25,271 nucleotides of DNA from an uncultured bacterium (GCA_913050645.1 CAJXAG010000010.1:1-25271), one strand, 5' to 3'; positions 14,761-20,694 are shown, numbered from the stretch's first letter. The notes: generated by a model not told the origin, from the letters alone. Translations and numbers: made by a program.

Positions 14761-15987
14761 GTGAAAAAAGAAGATCTACAAAAGAAGCAGTTACCTGATG
14801 CACCGGGAGTGTACTTTTTTCTGGGTTCAAAAAAAGAAATTTTATACATCGGGAAAGCAACCTCCCTAAAGAACCGTGTTCGAAGCTATTTTGCAAAAGA
14901 CCTTTCAGATAAGCGTTCAAAAATGATTGCACAGATGGTCGATGAGGCAAAAACGGTGGAATGGACGGTGACCGACTCAGTGCTTGAAGCCCTTATTCTC
15001 GAGAGTAACCTCATCCGGTCACACAAGCCGAAGTACAACACGATTGCAAAAGACGATAAAAGCTACAACCAGCTTATTATCACCAATGAGGAGTTCCCAC
15101 GTGTTTTGGTTATTCGAGCAAAAGATCTTACTGAAAAATATGAAGAAGGTGATATTTTATATCACTTCGGCCCGTTCACAAGCGGTTCACTCTTTAAGGA
15201 GGCATTGAAGATAGTACGGAAGCTCTTTAAGTACTATGATACAAACAACCCTGTAGGCTCTGAAAAAACGAAGGTTGAACGAGGGAAAATTGACTTCAAT
15301 CGTCAGATTGGTCTGTATCCTACTGAGAATAACAGGGAAGAGTATCTCCGCACTATTCGACATATACGCTTGTTTTTTGAGGGTAAGAAAGCTGAGGTTA
15401 TTGCTGAGCTTGAAGTTGAAATGATGCAGCATGCTGCAGAACAGCGTTTTGAGGAGGCAGAAATGATTAAACGTAAGGTGTTTGCATTGCAGCACATTCA
15501 GGATGTTGCGCTGATTAAAGATGAAAACAGACTGTATCGAGATGAAAATCGCATACGCATTGAAGCGTACGACATCGCTCACCTTAATGGTGAGGACATG
15601 GTGGGCGTGATGACTGTTGTGGAAGGTGGTGAGGTGGCAAAAAGTGAATACAGAAAGTTTAAAATACAAAGCGTAACTGGCAGTAATGACCCTGCAGCGC
15701 TAAAAGAAGTGCTCGAGCGACGTTTACAGCATCCCCAATGGCCATATCCTCAAGTGATTGTGGTTGATGGAAGTACTGCACAAAAAAATGCAGCAGAGCA
15801 CGTTTTACGTAAAGTGGGTGTACTGATCCCTGTGGTTGCAGTGGTGAAGGATGAACGCCATAAGCCTGTTCGTCTTATTGCAGCAAAGAAATTATTAGAA
15901 AAACATGAACATGCTATACTGCTTGCCAATGCTGAATCACACCGTTTTGCGCTGCAATACCACCGCAGTAAGCGTAAAGTAGCGTAG
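14761..15987 (+). CDS. uvrC: Excinuclease ABC subunit C (UvrC), short and cysteine-free
   Basis: UvrC makes both incisions in nucleotide excision repair. This 408-residue copy (usual about 600) has the N-terminal GIY-YIG nuclease (GVYFF at 16-20, YIGKATSLKNRVRSYF from 29, catalytic E81 in LILESNLI), a UVR helix at about 213-247 that would bind UvrB, and the RNase H-like nuclease with D271 (EAYDIAH), D336 (VVDGS) and H394 (ESHRFA) at the expected catalytic positions. The tandem helix-hairpin-helix domain that normally follows is absent; the protein ends 14 residues after H394. It contains no cysteine at all, so the four [4Fe-4S] ligands described for UvrC are missing. It starts at GTG 14761; the family N-terminus (LPDAPGVYFF) and the -10 position both support this. 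Confidence 0.95.
   Translation: MKKEDLQKKQLPDAPGVYFFLGSKKEILYIGKATSLKNRVRSYFAKDLSDKRSKMIAQMVDEAKTVEWTVTDSVLEALILESNLIRSHKPKYNTIAKDDKSYNQLIITNEEFPRVLVIRAKDLTEKYEEGDILYHFGPFTSGSLFKEALKIVRKLFKYYDTNNPVGSEKTKVERGKIDFNRQIGLYPTENNREEYLRTIRHIRLFFEGKKAEVIAELEVEMMQHAAEQRFEEAEMIKRKVFALQHIQDVALIKDENRLYRDENRIRIEAYDIAHLNGEDMVGVMTVVEGGEVAKSEYRKFKIQSVTGSNDPAALKEVLERRLQHPQWPYPQVIVVDGSTAQKNAAEHVLRKVGVLIPVVAVVKDERHKPVRLIAAKKLLEKHEHAILLANAESHRFALQYHRSKRKVA
15912..15920 (+). promoter_or_regulatory. Possible promoter inside the uvrC 3' end
   Basis: TGCTATACT, the same extended -10 as elsewhere in the window, lies within uvrC about 105 nt before the gene at 16025. It could drive that gene with a roughly 100-nt leader. 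It also shows that the motif can occur inside coding sequence. Confidence 0.3.
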
Positions 15988-16024
15988 ATGCAACTTACAA
16001 AGATCTAGGTTGGTTTAAAAAGAT

Positions 16025-16906
16025 ATGACAAAAGTTGGATTTATCGGACAAGGATGGATTGGGAAGCATTATGCTGACGATTTTGAAAATCGAGGACATA
16101 ATGTGGTGCGGTATGCACTTGAGGAGCCCTATGTGAAAAATAAGGAGCATATTCCCTCATGTGATGTTGTTTTTATTGCGGTCCCTACTCCAACCACAGA
16201 AAATGGATTTGACGATAGTTACGTACGTAGTGCGCTTGATATCGTTGGTAAAGATACTATTGTTGTTATTAAGTCTACGATTACCGTAGGCACAACCAAG
16301 CAACTACATAATGAAACAGATGACTCAATCACTATCTTCCACAGTCCCGAGTTTTTACGCGAGAAGTCTGCAGCACACGATGCTGCGAATCCTGACCGAA
16401 ACATCATTGGTATTCCAGAAGACAGTGTCGAAATGCAAAAAAAGGCAAAGATTGTGCTTGATGTGTTGCCTGACGCTCCTTACCAACACGTTTTAGATGC
16501 AAATGATGCTGAGTTGGTAAAGTACGCTGGTAATTGTTTTCTTTATACCAAAGTTTTGTTTATGAATATGCTCTATGACATGGTAACGCAGTCAGGTGGA
16601 AACTGGGATCGGGTGCGCGATGCACTTATTCACGATCCACGTATTGGTATGAGCCACACACAGCCGGTGCATTTTAGCGGACATGACACAGACGGAACCG
16701 GAGGACAGCGTGGAGCTGGTGGTCATTGCTTTATTAAAGACTTTGAAACGTTTCGAGCTATGTACCAAGAAGTTGTTGGGGATAATTTCGGTTCCGACTT
16801 GCTACGTGCTGAGTCTGAGTATAACCGCCGACTACTTGTACAGTCTGGCAAGGATCTTGATCTTGCGAAGGAGGTATATGGTGATTTATCTAAGTGGGAA
16901 GACTAA
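16025..16906 (+). CDS. UDP-glucose/GDP-mannose dehydrogenase-like protein, short form
   Basis: The 293 residues match the NAD-binding and central domains of nucleotide-sugar dehydrogenases, which oxidise UDP-sugars to uronic acids for surface polysaccharides. Visible are the Rossmann motif GFIGQGWIG at 5-13, VPTPT at 53-57, STITVGTT at 84-91, SPEFLREKSA at 107-116, AELVKYAGN at 162-170 and the catalytic Cys box GGHCFIKD with C235. The C-terminal UDP-binding domain of the roughly 430-residue family is absent, because the stop comes about 55 residues after the catalytic Cys. Whether it still works on a nucleotide sugar is unclear. It lies 37 nt after uvrC with no clear SD and may be read through from there or from the internal -10 at 15912. 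Confidence 0.85.
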   Translation: MTKVGFIGQGWIGKHYADDFENRGHNVVRYALEEPYVKNKEHIPSCDVVFIAVPTPTTENGFDDSYVRSALDIVGKDTIVVIKSTITVGTTKQLHNETDDSITIFHSPEFLREKSAAHDAANPDRNIIGIPEDSVEMQKKAKIVLDVLPDAPYQHVLDANDAELVKYAGNCFLYTKVLFMNMLYDMVTQSGGNWDRVRDALIHDPRIGMSHTQPVHFSGHDTDGTGGQRGAGGHCFIKDFETFRAMYQEVVGDNFGSDLLRAESEYNRRLLVQSGKDLDLAKEVYGDLSKWED

Positions 16907-16912
16907 GTCGCG

Positions 16913-16921
16913 TGATACACT
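16913..16921 (+). promoter_or_regulatory. Possible extended -10 (TGATACACT) upstream of ddl
   Basis: TG at 16913-16914 and TACACT at 16916-16921 end 6 nt before an ATG at 16928. That ATG opens a 14-codon frame ending in TAA at 16972. This is the same geometry as the leaderless genes, but the reading frame is tiny. Confidence 0.3.
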
Positions 16922-17006
16922 GAAGCTATGAATCCCACCCTTACTTTGCCACAGTGTAGGGGAAAGGGTTAAAATATATTGCATGATGTCGAACTATTAC
17001 CAAAAC

Positions 17007-17012
17007 TATAAT
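17007..17012 (+). promoter_or_regulatory. -10 box (TATAAT) of ddl
   Basis: A perfect TATAAT stands 47 nt before the ddl ATG at 17060. The leader would be about 40 nt and contains TAAGGG and GGG just before the ATG as a weak SD. No good -35 at 16-18 nt is seen. Confidence 0.4.
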
Positions 17013-17059
17013 CACTTTGACACGCAAACTCTGTTTGTAGTGGAAAAGTAAGGGTCGGG

Positions 17060-18028
17060 ATGAATGTGCAAACTGTTGCAGTACTACGAGGAGGTCCAAG
17101 CGAAGAATACGCTATTTCTATGCAGACGGGTGCTGGGGTGCTTGAAGCTTTGTCCGATTCACCGCTACAAACCAAAGACATCATTATCACGCGTAACGGA
17201 CAGTGGTTGTGTGGTGGCTACGAGAAGGAGCCTGAACAGGCATTGTTTGGAGTCGACGTGGTCTTTATTGCATTACACGGAGCATATGGTGAGGATGGGA
17301 CTGTCCAGCGGATACTTGAACGCTTCAATATACCGTACACCGGGAGTGCGCCGTACGCATCGGCACTGGCAATGAACAAGGTGCTTGCAAAAGATCACCT
17401 AAAAGACCATGGAATAAAAATGGGGAAGCATATGCGTGTCACCAAAGAAGGCGTTGCAGACCCATTTGTCACTGCAGAGGGAATTGCACGTATTTTTGGC
17501 CCTCGGTATGTAGTGAAGCCTGTGTCTGGTGGTTCGTCTATTGGAACCACCATTGCGGAAAATCCACATATGCTCGGTAAAGTCCTAAAGGAGACACTTC
17601 CAGAGCATGATGATCTTATTGTTGAAGAGTTGATTACCGGCAGGGAAGCAACTGTGGGTATTTTGGAGAACTTCCGCAATGAACCTCTGTATAAAATGCC
17701 CGTGATTGAGATCGTACCACCAAAGGAAGCAGGCTTTTTTGCTGCGGAAGTGAAGTACACCGGTGAAACAGAAGAGATTTGCCCGGGGCGTTTTACAAAG
17801 TCAGAAAAGGCTGAGTTGGCACGAGTAGCACAAGAAGTACACAGTACGCTAGGACTACGTCACTATTCTCGCTCAGACTTTATTGTTACGGATGATGGTA
17901 TTTACTTTCTTGAGGTAAATACCTTGCCAGGATTTACTTCACAATCGCTTTACCCGAAAGCAATGCAAGCTGTTGGGGGAACCTTCCCTGAGCTGGTAAC
18001 ACACCTTATACGCCAGGCAACTACGTAG
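17060..18028 (+). CDS. ddl: D-alanine--D-alanine ligase
   Basis: Ddl joins two D-alanines with ATP for the peptidoglycan stem peptide. The 322 residues show the full family pattern: N-terminal GGPSEEYAIS with E15, ALHGAYGEDGT then IPYTGS and the MNK box, the ATP-grasp segment YVVKPVSGGSSIGT, VEELITGREATVG, and the C-terminal block SRSDF with FLEVNTLPGFTSQSLYP carrying the metal-binding Glu and Asn. Length is normal (about 300-360), so it should be active. Its presence argues that the cell makes its own peptidoglycan. The next gene begins 17 nt after the stop with its own -10 box. Stop is TAG. Confidence 0.95.
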   Translation: MNVQTVAVLRGGPSEEYAISMQTGAGVLEALSDSPLQTKDIIITRNGQWLCGGYEKEPEQALFGVDVVFIALHGAYGEDGTVQRILERFNIPYTGSAPYASALAMNKVLAKDHLKDHGIKMGKHMRVTKEGVADPFVTAEGIARIFGPRYVVKPVSGGSSIGTTIAENPHMLGKVLKETLPEHDDLIVEELITGREATVGILENFRNEPLYKMPVIEIVPPKEAGFFAAEVKYTGETEEICPGRFTKSEKAELARVAQEVHSTLGLRHYSRSDFIVTDDGIYFLEVNTLPGFTSQSLYPKAMQAVGGTFPELVTHLIRQATT

Positions 18029-18030
18029 GG

Positions 18031-18039
18031 TGTTACAAT
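18031..18039 (+). promoter_or_regulatory. Extended -10 promoter (TGTTACAAT)
   Basis: TG at 18031-18032 and TACAAT at 18034-18039 end 6 nt before the ATG at 18046. They begin 2 nt after the ddl stop. This implies a leaderless mRNA for the downstream gene. Confidence 0.5.
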
Positions 18040-18045
18040 ACTTTT

Positions 18046-18375
18046 ATGAAGATAAAGAAAAGTGATAAGCCACTGACTAAGAGAGAGATCGGTAAGCTGG
18101 AAAAGAATGACCTTGGTTGGAAGCTCGATGCGAAGCATACAAAACTTACAAAGGTATTTAACTTTGAAAAGCATGTTGATGCACTTATTTTTATTGCACG
18201 TATGACCGTACATGCTGAAGTACTTAAGCACTATCCAGATGTACACTTCACTCAGCACAAAGCAAAGGTTGTGCTTACCTCACCAGAACAAAAAACGCTT
18301 ACCAAAAAAGATCTTGCACTTCTTTCACGTATTGAAAAACTGCATCAAAAATTTGCAACAGGGGATAATTCGTAA
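18046..18375 (+). CDS. Pterin-4a-carbinolamine dehydratase-like protein
   Basis: The 109 residues resemble the small PCD/DCoH fold. There is a conserved-type core from W25 (DLGWKLD) through FNFEKHVDALIFIARM to the active-site-like motif AEVLKHYPDV, with E58, H62, Y63 and P64, followed by KAKVVLTS and LTKKDLALLSRIEKL. Canonical members have two adjacent His; here the second is Tyr63, which is tolerated in some members. The family dehydrates 4a-hydroxytetrahydrobiopterin or acts in molybdopterin metabolism. No other pterin gene is nearby, so the substrate here is open. The N-terminus is Lys-rich. The call rests on motif resemblance. Confidence 0.72.
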   Translation: MKIKKSDKPLTKREIGKLEKNDLGWKLDAKHTKLTKVFNFEKHVDALIFIARMTVHAEVLKHYPDVHFTQHKAKVVLTSPEQKTLTKKDLALLSRIEKLHQKFATGDNS

Positions 18376-18395
18376 CAACTTTTTAGTATTAGTAG

Positions 18396-18404
18396 TGCTA
18401 TACT
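18396..18404 (+). promoter_or_regulatory. Extended -10 promoter (TGCTATACT)
   Basis: TG at 18396-18397 and TATACT at 18399-18404 end 9 nt before the ATG at 18414. The motif is identical to the one before the receiver gene at 7022. Confidence 0.55.
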
Positions 18405-18413
18405 TGAAATAAT

Positions 18414-18911
18414 ATGGAAGGAACAAGAAATGAGCGAGTCGTTGTATTAGTAGTTTCGTATATAATTGGATTTATAACAGCCTACGTTGCGTTTGGTATA
18501 ACACAGCTGGAAAAACGTATGGTGTACCTACCCGTTGATAACACTGCATCAGTTATCGCAGCATTAGAACAAAAAAATGAGAGCCCCGGAGTTGTTGCAG
18601 AAACTAAGGATGGTTTAGTGCACATCAAAAACGACGAGGTACGCCTACTTTCAGCAAAGATGGCTGCTGAAGATGCGATTTTGCCTGATGGATACTACAC
18701 GAGCCTTGCTGACTATTCACTTTCGCCAACTGGCTCTCATGTGTATTTCTGTGAAATCCCAGCTGACGACGTCAATGTCTGTCGACCATATCTGTATTCT
18801 GTAGCCAATGACACAGTGTACCCAATCAAAATTCAAGGGGAGCGTGTCGCGTTTGATGCTGAGGAACAAAATATCTCTTGGGCCGATGATGGTTCAGTTG
18901 TGTTTGAGTAA
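18414..18911 (+). CDS. Membrane-anchored hypothetical protein
   Basis: This 165-residue protein has one N-terminal membrane helix at about 9-29 (VVVLVVSYIIGFITAYVAF) preceded by a charged start, then a linker and a soluble domain. The last 60 residues look like beta-propeller blades: YSLSPTGSHVYFCE, PYLYSVANDTVYPI and ISWADDGSVVFE. The two Cys at about 115 and 124 could pair outside the cell. I do not recognise a named family. It is leaderless by the promoter position and is followed by a strong terminator at 18923, so it ends this gene group. Confidence 0.78.
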   Translation: MEGTRNERVVVLVVSYIIGFITAYVAFGITQLEKRMVYLPVDNTASVIAALEQKNESPGVVAETKDGLVHIKNDEVRLLSAKMAAEDAILPDGYYTSLADYSLSPTGSHVYFCEIPADDVNVCRPYLYSVANDTVYPIKIQGERVAFDAEEQNISWADDGSVVFE

Positions 18912-18922
18912 AAGATATGCTG

Positions 18923-18954
18923 AACAAAAAACTGCCATAAGGCAGTTTTTTGTT
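18923..18954 (+). terminator. Strong intrinsic terminator
   Basis: A perfect 14-bp stem (18923-18936 with 18941-18954) with loop ATAA has an A-tract on the 5' side and six T on the 3' side, 11 nt after the stop of the preceding gene. The symmetry suggests it can act in both directions. Confidence 0.9.
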
Positions 18955-18978
18955 ATCTACATAAAGTACAAATAAGTA

Positions 18979-19007
18979 TTGACTTCTGTGCTGTAAATAC
19001 TTATTAT
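18979..19007 (+). promoter_or_regulatory. Near-consensus promoter of a candidate small RNA
   Basis: TTGACT at 18979-18984 and TATTAT at 19002-19007 are 17 nt apart, the best sigma-70-type match in the window. TATAGT at 19005-19010 is an alternative -10. Transcription would begin near 19013. Confidence 0.65.
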
Positions 19008-19012
19008 AGTGC

Positions 19013-19156
19013 GCACTTGAGGAGATCAAGTAACACCCAAATGAATTGTCGCGTTGCCTGTATGCAAAGCTTTCAGACAAATTCATCACTGGACCTGTAT
19101 GCAAAAGCATACAGATCCCGTGCTCGGAAAAAATAAAAGTGAACTTTTATTTTCTT
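19013..19156 (+). ncRNA. Candidate structured small RNA (family not recognised)
   Basis: The stretch from the promoter to the T-rich end folds by eye into four stem-loops. The first is 19015-19020 with 19026-19031, a 6-bp stem presenting GGAGA in its loop. The second is 19041-19050 with 19076-19086, 10 bp with one bulge. The third is 19095-19102 with 19107-19114, 8 bp with an AAAA loop. The fourth is 19130-19140 with 19143-19153, an 11-bp A/T stem acting as terminator. The motif CCTGTATGCAAA occurs twice (19057, 19094). It does not match SRP RNA, tmRNA, RNase P RNA or a T-box by the core motifs I know. A 31-codon frame (ATG 19041, TAA 19134) lies inside, with a basic end RSRARKK, so a small protein is the alternative. 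Confidence 0.45.
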
Positions 19157-19164
19157 CCTCGCCC

Positions 19165-19186
19165 GGGCCTGTAGCTCATCTGGTAG
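19165..19186 (+). repeat. 5' fragment of tRNA-Ala (22-bp direct repeat)
   Basis: These 22 bases equal the first 22 bases of the complete tRNA-Ala at 19279-19300 (acceptor strand and most of the D-arm). The sequence then departs from a tRNA and instead forms a hairpin: 19188-19200 with 19204-19215, 12 bp with one bulged T and a GGG loop. A second small hairpin follows (19216-19222 with 19225-19231). It is a tRNA remnant or a duplication scar and cannot fold as a tRNA. Confidence 0.75.
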
Positions 19187-19278
19187 GGGTATAAATGTCC
19201 GGGGGACATTTTACCACTTGCACATGCAAGTACGCAGGGAAGTCACAAAAGAATAAACGCTCATAGTAAAAATATTAT

Positions 19279-19351
19279 GGGCCTGTAGCTCATCTGGTAG
19301 AGCGCCGCACTTGCACTGCGGAGGTAGCGGGTTCAAGTCCTGTCGGGTCCA
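19279..19351 (+). tRNA. tRNA-Ala (anticodon UGC)
   Basis: A full cloverleaf is visible. The acceptor is GGGCCTG with CGGGTCC and includes the G3-U70 pair that marks alanine tRNAs. The D-arm is GCTC/GAGC, the anticodon stem CCGCA/TGCGG with loop CTTGCAC giving anticodon TGC, and the T-arm GCGGG/CCTGT with loop TTCAAGT. The discriminator is A at 19351. CCA is not encoded. A terminator follows 7 nt later. Confidence 0.95.
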
Positions 19352-19358
19352 CAAACGT

Positions 19359-19399
19359 ACAACTCTCAAAGCGTATGCTTTGGGAGTTGTTTTCGTTTT
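19359..19399 (+). terminator. Intrinsic terminator of tRNA-Ala
   Basis: A 14-bp stem (19359-19372 with 19377-19390, one T-G wobble) with loop GTAT is followed by a T-rich tract interrupted by CG. Confidence 0.85.
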
Positions 19400-19401
19400 G
19401 A

Positions 19402-19544
19402 GACCCGACAGGACTTGAAAAGAGCTTCTAGCGAAGCCGGTCGCAAAGCCTTGCGACCGTTTAGAAGCGACGGGGCAGCGAGTTCTTAATATCTTTATGA
19501 ACGAAGTGAAATAAAGTATTTAGAACTGGCGCCAAGTCCTGTCG
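19402..19544 (+). repeat. Three-way-junction inverted repeat with tRNA-derived arms
   Basis: The outer arms CGACAGGACTTG (19406-19417) and CAAGTCCTGTCG (19533-19544) pair perfectly over 12 bp. Inside lie two long hairpins. One is 19424-19430 with 19462-19468, capped by a perfect 9-bp stem 19438-19446 with 19451-19459. The other is 19481-19498 with 19511-19527, 16 pairs with one T-T mismatch and one bulge. The left arm, extended to 19402-19419, is the exact reverse complement of the last 18 bases of the tRNA-Ala (19332-19349). The right arm is a direct copy of the tRNA T-arm (19334-19345). This may be a small mobile, MITE-like element or a structured RNA. Confidence 0.7.
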
Positions 19545-19775
19545 ACAAACTGCTTTGCTTAGGGGTTGTGGTGGAAGCCGTAGGTATGTTTTTAGTTCCT
19601 TCCTAGAACTGAAAACAGCCGAGGCGAGGTAAGTTTTTACTAGACTTTGAGTGTGGTGAAGGGTAAAGGTATCGGTTGGTTAATTCTCTTGATAGAAGAA
19701 GGCGTTTTCACTTACCTAAAATTTTCTTTCAAGTTATTGACCCCACTCTGATGACAAAGTTGCTCTAATGTTATT
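19545..19775. other. Intergenic region with further hairpins, no gene seen
   Basis: I see no coding region here. A strong hairpin lies at 19588-19598 with 19606-19616 (11 bp, one G-T wobble, loop CTTCCTA). An 8-bp inverted pair, AGGTAAGT at 19627 and ACTTACCT at 19710, could enclose a larger fold. The sequence becomes A/T-rich toward the next gene. Confidence 0.5.
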
Positions 19776-19778
19776 GTG

Positions 19779-19787
19779 TGCTATTTT
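19779..19787 (+). promoter_or_regulatory. Possible extended -10 (TGCTATTTT)
   Basis: TATTTT at 19782-19787 with TG at 19779-19780 ends 6 nt before the ATG at 19794, matching the leaderless geometry of other genes here. It is a poorer -10 than the others. Confidence 0.3.
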
Positions 19788-20078
19788 ATGAAGATGATCC
19801 CAAGTTCAAAAGAGAGCCTGTTAAGACTTACATATATATTTATTGGATTAAGCATTTTAATTGCTATTTTTTTTGCTTTCAATCAATATGATTTAATGCA
19901 AAAAGAAAATGAAGCTTTAGCACGTGAGTTGCTGGAAATAAAAAACAATGAAATCCAAATGCTTGAGGAAAAATTAAATACCACTAATGCCCTTGAAAGC
20001 ACGTCGACCAAAGAAGCTTTTGAATTAGTACAAACGAAATCTTCAGATAGTACTGAAAACAATATAGATGTAGTATGA
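19788..20078 (+). CDS. Membrane-anchored hypothetical, N-terminal part before an in-frame TGA
   Basis: The frame opens at GTG 19776, ATG 19788 or ATG 19794; the -10 geometry favours 19794. It encodes a membrane helix (about residues 12-32 of the ATG 19788 form, LTYIFIGLSILIAIFFAF), then a charged, coiled-coil-like helix (QKENEALARELLEIKNN) and a Ser/Thr linker. It stops at TGA 20076-20078. The same frame continues open for 195 more codons into the piece at 20124-20663, so the two are almost surely halves of one gene. Base composition is clearly more A/T-rich than the flanking genes, and I recognise no family. Confidence 0.6.
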   Translation: MKMIPSSKESLLRLTYIFIGLSILIAIFFAFNQYDLMQKENEALARELLEIKNNEIQMLEEKLNTTNALESTSTKEAFELVQTKSSDSTENNIDVV

Positions 20079-20123
20079 ACGGATGCTAAAGATGAAACAT
20101 CTTTCGAGAAAGATGCACCCACT

Positions 20124-20663
20124 GTGGTTAGCTACGATTATAAACCACAAGAAATTGCCCAAGATGGCAGAACCGAATCAACAACTTCATCAGAAAATAC
20201 TTCTATAACTAAAAGTGAAGTTAAAGAAGAAAAAAAGCCAGAAAATATATTTACTACGCTCGCACTTAGACAAACTTCTTTTGACGATGACTATGGAGGT
20301 TTTTACGGAGGTTATGAAATTGAACTAAAGATTACAGCTAATGGTGGTGATATATTGATACCAATGACTACAACAAATTCACGGGGGGCTTCCTTTGTAT
20401 CATTTTCTTACAAAATAACAGGAGGTGACTTTGAGGGGGATCAAAGTTCAAAGATAACTTGTTCAAGAAAAAACAAAGATGGATATTGCAAGGTTAGAGA
20501 TGGTTATTCAAGTGTTATTACTACTACAGTATGGCTTGTGCCAGATTCTGAAGGTGAAGGTAATTACGGGATTGAGTTTGAGGATATTAATTACTACCAG
20601 AATGGAGAAATCAAAAATCATTCATTAAACGAGGTAACCCAAAGACTTAACCTTTCATATTAA
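20124..20663 (+). CDS. Hypothetical soluble domain, C-terminal part after the in-frame TGA
   Basis: It is in the same frame as the upstream piece, with 15 open codons between the TGA and the GTG at 20124. That GTG has no SD or -10 box, so independent translation is doubtful. A linker (to about residue 45) precedes a roughly 130-residue beta-rich domain starting TLALRQTSFDDDYGGFYGGYEIELKI, with alternating hydrophobic strands and two Cys (ITCSRKNKDGYCKV) that could form a disulfide. This layout fits an exported, membrane-tethered domain. I do not recognise the family. A 7-bp hairpin (20648-20654 with 20662-20668) overlaps the stop. Confidence 0.6.
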   Translation: MVSYDYKPQEIAQDGRTESTTSSENTSITKSEVKEEKKPENIFTTLALRQTSFDDDYGGFYGGYEIELKITANGGDILIPMTTTNSRGASFVSFSYKITGGDFEGDQSSKITCSRKNKDGYCKVRDGYSSVITTTVWLVPDSEGEGNYGIEFEDINYYQNGEIKNHSLNEVTQRLNLSY

Positions 20664-20694
20664 GGTTAGGGGTGTTAACTGACTTCTAACTCAT

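Noticed and set aside
18826..19110. 94-codon minus-strand frame across the terminator and the small-RNA region
   Set aside because: It runs through a perfect terminator and antisense to a promoter and stem-loops; composition is not protein-like.
19165..19260. Intron-containing second tRNA-Ala
   Set aside because: After the 22-bp head there is no matching T-arm or acceptor 3' strand before the complete tRNA begins.
18979..19544. CRISPR array
   Set aside because: The repeats here are tRNA pieces and hairpin arms with irregular spacing; there is no regular repeat-spacer pattern and no cas gene.
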